From the NCBI RefSeq assembly GCF_000611645.1, contig NW_014012504.1, positions 1 to 16,607 on the forward strand: 16,607 bases of DNA, in the 5' to 3' direction. Position numbers and translations under genes: made by a program. This document shows positions 1 to 9,323 of this stretch, in pieces (the first letter of the stretch is position 1; each line of letters starts with the position of its first letter). The notes under the pieces were generated by a model. It ran no database searches, was not told where the DNA came from, and saw only the letters and a program-made list of their open reading frames with translations. Source of the DNA: Monoraphidium neglectum (taxonomy: Eukaryota; Chlorophyta; Chlorophyceae; Sphaeropleales; Selenastraceae).

Positions 1-362
1 GGCGTGGGGACCCATCATGGGGTGCAAGGAAAGGGTGGGTGTGTGGGTGGGCGCATAATGGTGTCGCCGCTGCAGGGCCGGGACGATCATGGCGGTCCAG
101 CGCCGCACGGCACACGGGTGTGCAGGGTGTCGGGATCGCCGGCGACGCCGCCGTATGCCCACCCAGGTGCGCCAACCCCAAGTCAGGCGTTGGAGACCGT
201 GGCAAGGCCCGGTCCCGCGCCCGTCACCAGGGCCCCTGGCCTGCCCCGGCAAGACACCAGCGCGTGGCGGCTTGCCACCCAAACCAGCACACTGGGCACC
301 CACAGGCAAGCACGAGAGGAGGGCCCCAACCGTGGGATCGCAACCATGGGACCCGCCCCCAC
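1..362 (-). other. KCS intron running off the left edge
   Basis: The exon 502-363 ends in phase 1 at a GTGGGG donor (362-357). The expected next residues of the family (Glu-Ala-Leu and then an Asn-Ile-Thr-like stretch) were not found in any frame of the remaining 356 bases. The stretch is therefore read as intron. It is at least 362 nt long, longer than every other complete intron of this gene. Confidence 0.6.
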
Positions 363-3321
363 CTGCGATGGCCATGAGCTCCTTACTGAGCCGCACGCCC
401 CTGTGGCCGTCCTCGTCCTGGCCCTCGTACACGCACGTGAAGGCCGCGTCGTTGGCGGCCAGGTTAGTGCGCACCACATGCTGCAGCTCGTACTTGGCGC
501 GCCTGTCGTCGTCGATGTTTTCGAGGTTGGGTGTTTTGGCGGCTTTCGAGTGTCACGAGGCAGCGCGTCCAAGGAGCTACAGTGGGCTCTGGTGTGTGCA
601 CACCGCAACCGATACGAGGCAGTATGGTGTATTGGGGGTGCGAGATGGGGAAGGCAAGGTGCAGGGCCGCAGCCAAGGTGAAGCCGCGCGCACCAGCTGT
701 CCTTGCGCTTGTTGGAGAGCAGCATCGCGGCGCCGCCGACGCGGAAGAGGCAGTTGGGGATGAGCCTGGGGTGCAGGGGGGTGAGGGGGCGGTGGGGGTC
801 GTCAACACCTGCGGCGGCCAGGCACAGCACTTTTCCTTGAAATAAGCGCGGCCTAGGGCCTCTCTGTCCACGCCTTCACATGCATGTCACATTGTTGTCA
901 GCCCCACCCGTAGAACCGGTGCTTATGGGTTTGCCATAAGCACAGCACCAGCACACGTTGTAGCAACAAGACGTTCCCATTGTGGCAGCCACAAACGCTG
1001 TGTCAAGCCTGAGACCCTAGGGGCCGCGCCGCGCTCGCGTACACGAGGGGGGGGGGGCTCACATGGAGCGGTCGTTGCCGGTGTACCAATTCTGTGTGAT
1101 GTTCTCGGTGGATACCACGAGGGCGTAGGAGTTGGGCAGAAGCTGCAGCATCTGGCGCGCCAGGTCGATGGAGACGACGCCGGCTGGGTGTGCGTCAAAG
1201 AAGGGTGGCAGGGCAGGGCCGGCGGGGGCTCAAGTAAGGGAGCGGGCAGCGCGCACAGGAGGACCGGCGCGCTGGGGCGGCCCCGACTGACAACTTTTGG
1301 ACGGAAGAGAAGCGGCGTCTCGCGTCAACGGCAACGCGTTTCGAGCGCAGCGCGGCAGGGGTGTTTGGGCCGCGCCGGGGGCGCTGCGCGGCGCGCGGGC
1401 ACCCACCGCTGCAGCCCATGCCCCCGAGGTTGTAGTTGATGGTGTTGGAGCCCATCTTAAAGTGGTTCATAATCATGGCGCTCAGGCTGGGGGTGGGGTT
1501 GAACAGGGAGCAGTTGACGATGACGATGCCGATCTGGCGGGGCTGCACGCCAGCCTTACCCAGCACCTCCTTGATCGCGCTGAAGCACACCTGCGGTACA
1601 ACACCGGGCGAAAAAGCAGGTGTCAGTAGGCGACAGGGGCTTTCATCGCGCGCGGGTCGTGCACCCAACAAAGTATCCTCGAGAACCGTGCACCGCGGCA
1701 GGCTGTGGGTCGGCCTGGGTCGCCAGTAGACCCCAGGCCTACAACGGGCGTGGGCGCCTGCGCCGCACCTGCTCGAACTCCCAGCGCGCGTCGCTCATGG
1801 AGATGGCCGGCGGCTTGGCGTTGAGGCCTGGGGGGAGGTACGTGTCGTCGCCCAGGCCGCTGCGGGCGAGGATCTTGGACTGGAACTCGACATTCTTCGG
1901 CGTGAACTTCTGCGGGATGATCGTGCGGGGGCGATTGTGGAGGGGCGGGCTTATCAGCGGGGGTTGGATGTATTTCGGGGCGCAGGATGAGGCTTGCGAG
2001 GCGAGGGGGGTGGGAGTTAGGGTGCGCGTGCTACGGGGAGGGCCGGGGTTCAGAGCACGGGCGGCGCTTTCACATGCAAGGTGCAGGGGTTGGGCTGCTG
2101 CACTGACAGCGCCGGCGTGGCCTTGGGATGCTGCGCAGGGCAGGCGCGAGGCGCCCCCCTCACCCCGCATTCGGCGGTGTTGTGCATGTGGGAGACCTTG
2201 TCCATCTTCCAGCTGGGGGGGGAGGGGGCGGTGAGGGGTGGTACAAAGGGTCAGCGAGCGCGATGGGAGGGGACCGCAAGCGCCGTAGGCACGCCTTTTG
2301 AATCTGATTGACCCCGCTTGTTCCACGTTAACATTGGCAGGTGCCGAAATTCATCCATGACGGCAGCTGCAATACCCGACAGGCCACGGGCCCCTGCCCT
2401 CTGCGCCTCGAACCACAAACGCTCATAGCACGGCCCCAAACACAACGCACCCAGCACGCAAAGCGTGCGTTTTCTCCCAGACGCGCCGGCGAACCCCGTG
2501 CACTGAACCCCGTCGTGGCCGCGCACGACGGGGCCGGCCCACCTGTCGGCGGGCCTGTGCACCGCAAAGTCCACCAGGTAGACCGGCCGCGTCTGCAGCA
2601 GGAAGAAACTGAGCATGGCGGCGACCAGCATGGAGCAGCACGCCACCACCGTCACCTGCGGGCGCAGGTAAGATCCGCCGCCGCGGCGCAGCAAGCGGCG
2701 GGGCGAGGGGCGCTCAGCCGCCTGTGACAGGGCCGCTCGAGCAGCGTCGCCAATGGCGGGCGGCGGCTCGTCGAGGGGCGGCCGCAGGCGTGCGGGGCGC
2801 GGCGGGACGGCGCGGCGGGACGAGGCGGGTGGCGCCTTTCCCAGCGGCGCACCAGGTTGATTGTGAGGTTCGTGGCCTGGGCGACGCTCCAGAGGGCGGA
2901 CAGCTGCCCCATACGCAGCATGTTGCATAGCTCCAGCTGCGTGGGGGCGACGCGGAGGGGGCCACAGCTGAGAGAGGGCTGGGCGCCGCCCGCGGCGGCG
3001 AGGGCTGGGCGGCTGGCTACTGGTCCAGATTGCGAGGGGATGACGCCGCTGGCGCATCCCTGAAGGGTACGGCCCTCGCACAGGCTGCTGACATGGTCAC
3101 CATGCGGCGCTGCCGCAAGCCGGCCGCGGCGCGCCTGCCCAGGCGCCGCGTTTGCCGCAGCTTCCGCAGAGCGAGCACTCGGGCAGGGGCGCCTCGCAAG
3201 CCAGCGTGCGGTCTCACCCCAAGTGTGGCCGATATGGCCAGCAATGCGACCTTGGGCAGGTGCTTCCATACTGCCGTGTACCCACGGTAGATATACTTGA
3301 CCGCTATGTCGACCGTGAAGT
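363..3321 (-). CDS. KCS: 3-ketoacyl-CoA synthase (FAE1/CUT1-type elongase), partial at both ends
   Basis: Condensing enzyme of the ER fatty-acid elongase: it joins malonyl-CoA to a long acyl-CoA to start very-long-chain fatty acid synthesis. Exons in transcript order (high to low): 3321-3218, 2936-2853, 2655-2543, 2212-2164, 1909-1769, 1590-1407, 1183-1063, 765-694, 502-363; every junction keeps frame. The N-terminal part has two hydrophobic stretches (about residues 20-45 and 64-83 of the assembled part), the usual membrane anchor. Then come the family motifs [46 protein letters not shown] and [10 protein letters not shown]; the active-site Cys codon is at 1413-1411. [14 protein letters not shown] and SKELMAIAG follow. 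FAE1-type enzymes place Cys near residue 223; here it is residue 224 counted from the first residue across the 3321 junction. The catalytic His and Asn are beyond the left edge. The start codon is unresolved: no ATG lies in frame upstream of 3321, so a short first exon must exist. Family assignment is very secure; chain-length specificity cannot be read. Confidence 0.93.
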
Positions 3322-3386
3322 CTGCCCCGGGCAAAAAGTGTGTGAGGGAGGGTCCAGTTGCGGCGCAGAGCGCAGCGCCCAGTCAC

Positions 3387-3465
3387 GCCCGCGCATGCCC
3401 CCCGATCGCCAACACAGAGCTGCCGCGCCGTACCACCGCATCATAGGGTCAAACAAAAACTTCAT
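3387..3465 (-). other. Candidate first exon of the KCS gene (weak)
   Basis: An ATG at 3465-3463 opens 26 codons. A GT at 3386-3385 would end the exon in phase 1, exactly the phase needed to join the exon starting at 3321 (one base plus AC gives His). The joined N-terminus would have a plausible length for the family. Against it: the implied intron is only 65 nt, far shorter than the 165-525 nt of the other complete introns, and its donor GTGACT is the only one that would break the GTGNG pattern of all other introns in the window. The real first exon may lie elsewhere in 3322-3900. Confidence 0.2.
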
Positions 3466-3708
3466 AGCAATTAGAAGGGCCCCTGGCTCGCGTGCGGTTG
3501 CAAAACGTTTGGACAACGCAGGTAAACTGCGGCCGATCGGCAAACCAGCCGAAACCACCCGCGTGTGCACCTGGCAACACAATGCTCGATCGTGCGGGTC
3601 CATTTTGTGGCTGCATGGCGACGCGTTGCCCGTCCCGCGGGCTGCGAGCGCGTCCCTTGATTGTGCGTTGCCTTCCGAGGGAACAAGAGCGTAGCCGAAC
3701 GAGAGTAT

Positions 3709-3733
3709 CAATAATAAGAGAACAATATTATTG
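3709..3733. repeat. 8-bp perfect AT-rich inverted repeat
   Basis: The arm CAATAATA at 3709-3716 is the exact reverse complement of TATTATTG at 3726-3733, with a 9-base loop. It lies in the AT-rich patch upstream of KCS. It could be a protein-binding site or a hairpin in a transcript; nothing distinguishes these. Confidence 0.6.
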
Positions 3734-3752
3734 CGGATTGCGATTAATCACA

Positions 3753-3854
3753 TCGAGTCGGACCACTCGAGATGGTGATGAAGCGCCCTGCTCAAATTTT
3801 TTGACAGACACTCGCAGACCACTCTATCGGCGTCGAGCTCGGGAGAGTCTCGAC
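3753..3854. repeat. Two short TCGAG-type inverted repeats
   Basis: TCGAGT at 3753-3758 faces ACTCGA at 3765-3770 across 6 bases. GTCGAG at 3832-3837 faces CTCGAC at 3849-3854 across 11 bases. The two pairs share the TCGAG core and lie about 80 bp apart in the presumed KCS upstream region. Six-base arms can arise by chance, so function is unproven. Confidence 0.35.
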
Positions 3855-3954
3855 TCACACTTCCTCAATTGATTTGTTGACCTGCCATCATGAAGCGACG
3901 GCCAGCTGAGCAAGCACCCGCCAGCTGGCTGGGCAGCGCGAATTCGGCACTGCG

Positions 3955-3976
3955 GCGCGGTTGAGGCGCGGTTGAG
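3955..3976. repeat. Two perfect tandem copies of an 11-bp unit
   Basis: The unit GCGCGGTTGAG occurs at 3955-3965 and again, directly adjacent, at 3966-3976. Simple short tandem duplication in intergenic DNA. Confidence 0.7.
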
Positions 3977-4316
3977 CCGTTGCCTTGTGGTCATGCTTCA
4001 GTCCGCGCATGCGAAGCGTGCAGCGACTACCTGATGACTTAGCAGCGCGATGGTGTGCATGATGCGCCCATTAAAACCTGCCGGAGGGGCAATGCAGTAC
4101 CAAGGATTTGCTGGACTGCCCACTGCCGGCTGTAATCAGTGCGTCAGTTGTCAAGCGAGTCGAGTTGGGTCGGCTCAGCAGCAGTTGTTCAACTGCTGCC
4201 CGCTCAGTGCCCGCTTGAAGGCAGTTCATGGTGCTAGGGACAGCAAGTTGCTGCGATTTGTCAATGCGACACACGACGACGTGGGGCAGTGTGAGCCGTT
4301 TGTGTCACTCCCGCTG

Positions 4317-4350
4317 TGCAGGGCAATGCAGGGCAGTGCAGGGTGGTGCA
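4317..4350. repeat. Short 10-bp tandem repeat, about 3.4 copies
   Basis: The unit TGCAGGGYRR starts at 4317, 4327 and 4337 with small variations, followed by a partial TGCA at 4347. It lies in the intergenic region upstream of RTF1. No function is evident. Confidence 0.6.
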
Positions 4351-5167
4351 AAAAAGGGCAAGAGGCAGTAGTCATATACACGCAGACCGCTTGGTCCCGT
4401 GCATAGCTCAATTCTCGCACGCCCATGTACAACAGCAGTGGCAAGGAACAGCGAGCGGCACGCGTGCAGGGTCCTCAAGGGGCAAGGTGTTCGGATGGGG
4501 TCAGGCAACCGCACGCAAGCGCTGATGGGTGGGGCAGCGATGGCATTTCTTCACTACTCATGAGATTTGTGGTGCAAGCGGCGTGGTGTGGCGGGCCGGC
4601 GTATGCGAGCGTTGCCGTTGCTGTTGCTGTTGAGACATGCACAATGTTGCACTCAGCAACCCGCAAGAGGACTTATGGGATGACCTGTGCTGAGGGTCTG
4701 CCTGGGCTGGCCCTGCAAGCTTTAGACTTCGCCAGCAAGCAAGTGGCGTACACCAGTGAACAAATTTCTCTCGGGCGTGGGGTTTGAGGCGGGCCGAATC
4801 GGACGTTGCGGCTATCGCAATGAGTCATAGGATTGGAGTAAATGCGTGTGCTCTTGGCTCTTAACTGTTGTGACGGCACCTCAAAACTTGAAAATCCCGG
4901 GCACACCAAGCGCGCAGGCGGCGGTTTGCGCTTGTCGGGACGGTCTGCCCTTGTGTCCGCCGCTTTTTACGCCGCGTGTTTGCTGCCTGCCTGCGCGATT
5001 CGGCGGCTGTTCGCTGTGGACAGGACTCGAACAGCACAATATTGGTGTCTTGAAGATTACTTACCATACAAGGTCTCCTGCGGGATGTCTCATCAGACTG
5101 CAATTCCCAGCTGAGCACAAGATCGTTTGGTGGTCGCGAAGCAGAGGGGGAGTATATAGCCGTGATC

Positions 5168-8100
5168 ATGGCCACGCTAGACGACGAGCTCCTCCTCATT
5201 GCGGGGAAAGGCAGAAACAAACGAGGCAAGCGTGGCCGCAGCGATTCAGAGGACGACGAGGACTGGGACGACGATGATGAGTACCAGGACAGCGAAGAGG
5301 AGAAGAAGCCTGCCAAGAAGCGCTCTGCCGCGGCCAAGGCCAAGGCGGCGAAGCAGGTGAGCCCCGCTTTGACACCGCCAGTTGCTGCGCCCTGCTTTCT
5401 GCTCTCTTGCCACGCGCACTTGGTGCTGCTGCTGGCCCGTGCAATTGCAGTACAGAATGGCCCATTAATGTGCAGTGCCTGCTTTCATTGGCACAGCGTG
5501 GCAACACTCCCCCGTACTAGAGCTCGCCGAAGAAGAAGCGCGTGCGCAAACCACGTTTCCTGTACGCTGGCGCGCGGTGCGCAACGGCGCCTGTGCGCCC
5601 TACGCCACCTCGCTGCTGCAGGAGCTGGGCGATGAGGATGAGGACGACGATGATGAGAACTCGGATGATGAGGCGAAGCTGGCGGCGATGACTGAGCTGG
5701 AGCGGGAGCTGTACCTGTTTGAGAGGGACGAGCGGCGTGCGCGCGAGCGCGAAAAGCAGCAGGCGCAGCAGCAGGCGCGGAAGGCCAAGGAAAAGGTGGG
5801 CGTCGGTGCTGCACGCAATCGGGGCATCCGGTGTGCAGGGGGGCCAGCAGACTGTGCGAGCCGCAGGCTGCGTGACGCAGCAGCGGCCGCACCGATTTAA
5901 TGACCCTGCACGAGAAGAGTAGTGCATGTGTGCAAAGCAAGCGCGTCCCAAGTTGGCGACCACAGGGCCCGCTGCTGTGGCACGTCGACTGCGGCCTGCT
6001 TTCTCAGGATTGTGGGCACCCCAATTAATCATAGCTGCCTCCTACACACCGGCCCCGCAGTCTGTGGAGGTGCGGGCCTCGTCCAGACGCGCGCGGCCCG
6101 CCACAGGCGCGGACACAGCAATCGGCAAGCTGGCCGCAGCCCGTCAGCAGCGCGAGAAGCGCGCCGCGCGGCGCAAAGAGGAGGAGGACGAGGAGGAGGA
6201 GGAAGAGGAGAAGGGGGAGGAGGAAGAAGAGGAAGAGGAGGAGGAGGGCGCGGCCGAGCCGTCGACAAGCGAGCGAGAGGAGGAGGCTGCGGAGGAGGCT
6301 GCGGCGGCGCGGCGGTTTGGGGCGCGGGGGGCGCGTGGCTACGACGAAGGCGAGGGCGTGGAGGGCGAGGAGGAGGAGGAGGATGAGCCGGCTCTTTTGG
6401 CGTCTGTGCTTCAGGTGCGCTTTGAGCTGCTCCCAGGGGCCGGCTGCATTTAACCAGCGTTGGCAGGGACACAGGCGAGGCTGCCTCCCTAGCTGCATGT
6501 GTGCAGCAGGCATGCCTTCGAAAATGCAGCTGTCCACAATACTTTGGATTGTGCTCGGTGCAGCAGCAGCCCTCACCTTCCCTCTGCAAAGTACTCTTCT
6601 TGATTGCCCCCGTGCATCGCACCCGGATGGCCCCAACCACCACTATCCCTGCACCTCTTCGCCCTTCGCAGATGCAGCTGAAGCGCGACATGCTGGAGCA
6701 GTGGCACAATCAGCCCTTTTTTGACGAGGTGGTGCGCGGCTGCGTCGTGCGCATCGTGTACGGCACCTTTGTTGACGCGGCCGGCCAGAAGCAGCCCAAC
6801 TACCTTATGATGCGCGTGGTGGAGGCGACGGACCGGCAGCCGTACAGGCGCGTGCGCGTTTGGGGAAGTTGGCTGGGCTGGGAACGGGCGCGTGGGTGCA
6901 CTGGCGCCCGGGCGGGCAGCAGTGAGCATGTGGCTGGCCGCTCAGCGGCGCGTGGCCCAACCATCAAGTGCTCAGCCGGCTAGGTGCAGCCTGGCATTTG
7001 TGCCGCGGAGAACCAGGCCCCCTGCTTGGGTCCTTCTTGTTCGCCGCACCTTCCCTGGCACCTCATCACATCTAGTCAAGTTTCTGTATAGGTCACAAAC
7101 AGCCCAAAACACCCCTCTCACCGATGGTTTCCCAGGTTCACGCAGCAGCCGGGGGCGCGCACCAGCAAGCATCTGGTGCTGGAGGACGGCGGCCACAGCA
7201 AAGCCATGCAGATGGCCCAGATCAGCAGCAAGGAGATCACCCAGGAGGAGTTTGACCGCTGGAACCGCCACTGCGAGCGCGGCCAGGCCCGCAAGATCAC
7301 GCGGCGCGACGCTGCGACGGCTGCCGCGCAGATCCAGAGGGCGCTCAAGTGAGGGCCCAGGCGGGGCGCGGGCTGGGAGGGCAGTGATGTTTGGGGGGAT
7401 GAGACAGGGGTCTGGCTGGTGGCATCTGCCGCCTGTTCTCAGGCCTCTCTACCTGCCAGCCCCGCGCATTGTGTCCGGAGAGGGCAAAGGCAGCCCCTCG
7501 AGTGTTGTGCCTCGCTTTGCAACTCCCTGCCTCGAACGGCGGCTCCTGCTCCTCAGCCTTGCTGCCTCTGTCGCCTCGTCCTGTGGGCCGTGCCCTTGCC
7601 TGTCCAATCACGCACGTTCAACCACCCTGCCTTTTTACCCCAGCTACAAGTTCACGAAGGAGGACATCCAGCGCAAGCTGGCGGCCAGGAGGGAGAAGGG
7701 CGAGGTGGTCGGCGGCCTGGTCACGGAGAAGGCGCGGCTGAGGGGCCTGCTGGAGGCGGCGCAGTCGGCGGGCGACGCGGAGGCGGCGGCAGAGTGGGTG
7801 GCCGGGCGCCGCGCGCGCGGGTGGCTGGCCATGAACGGGGCCGGCTGGATGCATCGTGGCCGGGCGAGACGCCTTGGCAGCGCAGCCTCCACAAATTCGA
7901 GCTCTGCAGGAGCTGTTGCAGCACCACTCTTATTGCCGGTGCCCCTCCTTTGATACAATTCACACAAGCGCAACCTCACTCACCACCCCAAGCATTGCAG
8001 TCCTTTCTCAACCCATCGCCGCACCTCACCGCACCGCACACTCCTTCCGGCCCGCCATCAAGGTTGAGGGCCAAATTGGATGAGCTGGAGGCCAACCAGA

Positions 8101-8684
8101 CTGCCCAGAGGCGCGCAGCCGCCGAGGCCAAGGGCGGCATGGCGAGCATCAACGCCCGCAACCGCACCGCAAACTTTGAGAAGGCCCTGCGCAACGTCGG
8201 CAGCCGCCCCGAGGGCGACGCGGGCCGCGGGGACGGCGGCACGGACGTGTTCTCTCGGCGGCAGACGCAGTCCAAGGTCTACTGGCAGACCGGGAAAAAG
8301 GCGGACGCGAAGGAGCAGCCCGCGGGCGGCACGCCGGAGCCGCAGCGGCGGCAGCAGCAGCAGCTGGAGGCGGCGGCGGCGGGGCCCGGTGGCCCCGCGG
8401 CGGCGGCGACGCACAAGCTCAGCCGGACGCTGAGCAAGATGGAGCCGTCTGAGCTGCTGGGGTTGCTGGACATCGGGGTGGACCTCACACTGCTGCCCGG
8501 CGGCGGCGACGGCGGCCCCGGCGCGGCGGTCGCCGCCACGGCGCGCCGCATGCTGGGCGGCAGCAATCGGTGGCCGCTGAGCGACGCGGGGCGGGCGCTG
8601 GCGGTGGGCGCGCCGGCTGTGGGGCCGCGCGCCGAGGTGACTTTGAGCGAATGGTTCCGGCGGATGCAATCGACTGCGCACTAG
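5168..8684 (+). CDS. RTF1: RTF1, Paf1 transcription-elongation complex subunit (Plus3 protein)
   Basis: Nuclear chromatin factor related to yeast and human RTF1 and Arabidopsis VIP5. The family couples RNA polymerase II elongation to H2B ubiquitination and binds phosphorylated SPT5. Exons: 5168-5356, 5622-5795, 6061-6414, 6672-6851, 7146-7348, 7644-7793, 8063-8684; all junctions keep frame, giving about 623 aa. The start ATG at 5168 has A at -3 and G at +4. Residues 1-63 are acidic then lysine-rich. Residues 64-121 (KLAAMTELERELYLFERDER) match the start of the histone-modification domain. Residues 122-239 contain a poly-Glu tract. The Plus3 domain is about 240-345, with LEQWHNQPFFDEVVRGCVVR and ARTSKHLVLED. 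NYKFTKEDIQ at the 7348/7644 join matches the family's NYKF motif. Helices and VFSRRQTQS follow, then a Gln/Ala/Gly-rich region, DIGVDLTLL and the terminal LSEWFRR. Exon 2 limits and the exon 4/5 join have alternatives described separately. Confidence 0.93.
5521..5541 (+). other. Possible 21-nt microexon of RTF1 encoding a basic NLS-like segment
   Basis: Inside the first RTF1 intron, a TAG acceptor ending at 5520 and a GTGCGC donor at 5542 would frame 21 bases encoding SSPKKKR in phase 0, insertable without changing frame between residues 63 and 64. The open frame continues past the donor as VRKPRF, so the full stretch resembles a classical nuclear localisation signal. Against it: the second intron would be only 80 nt, shorter than any secure intron here. 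Another in-frame possibility is that exon 2 starts at 5523 after a TAGAG acceptor. Confidence 0.3.
6178..6246 (+). repeat. GAG/GAA triplet-rich tract encoding poly-glutamate
   Basis: An almost uninterrupted run of GAG and GAA codons in RTF1 exon 3, broken by one GAC, one AAG and one GGG. It encodes acidic low-complexity sequence between the HMD-like segment and Plus3. The purine-only strand gives long artefactual leucine/proline-rich frames on the opposite strand. Confidence 0.9.
7134..7148 (+). promoter_or_regulatory. Tandem splice acceptors before RTF1 exon 5
   Basis: Three possible acceptor AGs occur within 14 bases: ending at 7135, 7145 and 7148. Use of 7145 or 7148 (a NAGNAG arrangement, CAGCAG) is in frame with the GTGCGC donor at 6852 and differs by one glutamine. 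The acceptor at 7135 would shift frame with that donor and would need a different donor, such as a GC donor at 6848 or GTACAG at 6842. I chose 7145 because it gives a loop length close to plant and human Plus3 domains. Confidence 0.55.
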
Positions 8685-8808
8685 CATCGCATTGTATTTG
8701 CTACAAGCTTTGCAATCGACTGGGGAAGGTCCGGGTTTTTGGGTCTCAACGCCGCAGGTTGTGTCCCCCGGTGCGTGGTGTAGTTTGGTGGGCTGCAACC
8801 CCTGCAGG

Positions 8809-8813
8809 TGTAA
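8809..8813 (+). terminator. TGTAA polyadenylation signal of RTF1
   Basis: TGTAA is the usual poly(A) signal of chlorophyte green algae. This copy lies 125 nt downstream of the RTF1 TAG stop (8682-8684), giving a normal-length 3' UTR. Cleavage would be expected roughly 10-20 nt further on. Confidence 0.75.
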
Positions 8814-8829
8814 ACCTGTAGAGCCACTT

Positions 8830-9323
8830 TGTCTCAACTAGTCTGCAAGGCACCTTTAAAATGTGACCAAGTAACTACATGGCAGCAAGGGTCGAATGCC
8901 TATGCAGCCTTGTTGCAGCCTGTGCCAGGGTCGCATGAGCGGCAGCTGCCGTCACTGATGCTGCTCGTCAGCTGCCCACACCTCGGCAACGACCCTGGCG
9001 CCATGTCAGTGCGTTGCTCAGGTTCGATGCAGAATAGGTAGCCGCCTAGTCACACTGTGCTGGCACAACAGCGCTTCTCGGCCAAGATGGGGATTGGAAC
9101 GGAGTGGCTTGGCCCCGTTCATGTCAATCTTACGCTTAGATAGCCCTGTACATAAGTGGTTCTACTTATCCGGTTCCCATGGGCTCCGGAGGCAGCGATC
9201 TGTTGAGTGCCTGCCTTCAAATGCTAATCTCTCCCATGCAGCCTGGATCGCGTAAGTAGCACCTCGTGAGAACAAAAATATTCCAGCAGCTAGGATCAGG
9301 AGGTCATAGCGGGGGTCGGCGCC
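8830..9323 (+). promoter_or_regulatory. Intergenic spacer, presumed kinesin promoter and 5' UTR
   Basis: About 490 bp between the RTF1 poly(A) signal and the kinesin ATG. The sequence is less GC-rich than the flanking exons and has no supportable gene. No TATA box or initiator can be assigned. A T-arm-like GGTTCGATGC occurs near 9021 but no tRNA folds around it. Confidence 0.45.

Larger units (their letters stand above)
3466..5167. promoter_or_regulatory. Divergent intergenic region between KCS (-) and RTF1 (+)
   Basis: About 1.7 kb with no supportable gene. It should contain the 5' UTR and promoter of KCS towards the left and of RTF1 towards the right. Positions about 3690-3890 are clearly richer in A+T than the surroundings and hold several short inverted repeats. 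Two short tandem repeats lie at 3955-3976 and 4317-4350. Open frames of up to 118 codons occur (for example 4050-4406), but none shows a recognisable domain or splice-compatible structure. No core promoter element could be assigned with confidence. Confidence 0.5.

Noticed and set aside
183..830. 215-codon minus-strand open frame overlapping KCS exons
   Set aside because: Only its [11 protein letters not shown] segment is real KCS; the rest is intron and out-of-frame reading of exon 502-363. The spliced model explains it.
4050..4406. 118-codon plus-strand frame in the intergenic region
   Set aside because: It has no recognisable motif, overlaps a short tandem repeat and lacks compositional contrast with its surroundings. 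Chance is the simpler explanation.
5016..5040. T-arm-like GTTCGAGTCC (minus strand) suggesting a tRNA
   Set aside because: The flanking bases do not form the 5-bp T stem and no D arm, anticodon arm or acceptor stem is found. The GGTTCGATGC near 9021 on the plus strand fails in the same way.
5153..5158. TATATA just upstream of the RTF1 start codon
   Set aside because: It ends 10 nt before the ATG; a TATA box here would place transcription start inside the coding sequence, so it is unlikely to be the core promoter.
6025..6709. Leucine-rich or proline-rich minus-strand frames of over 200 codons
   Set aside because: They are the complement of the GAG poly-glutamate tract of RTF1. The apparent hydrophobic run is an artefact of CTC repeats.
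6848..7135. GC-AG intron joining 6847 to 7136 in RTF1
   Set aside because: It keeps frame and gives a plausible YRF sequence, but it needs a non-consensus GCGCGT donor and makes the Plus3 loop longer than in plant or human proteins. The GTGCGC donor with the 7145 acceptor is preferred, though not proven.
8058..8837. 259-codon minus-strand open frame antisense to the RTF1 last exon
   Set aside because: It is Arg/Ala/Leu-rich, as expected for the complement of GC-rich coding sequence, with no domain and no splice support. The plus strand has strong RTF1 homology.
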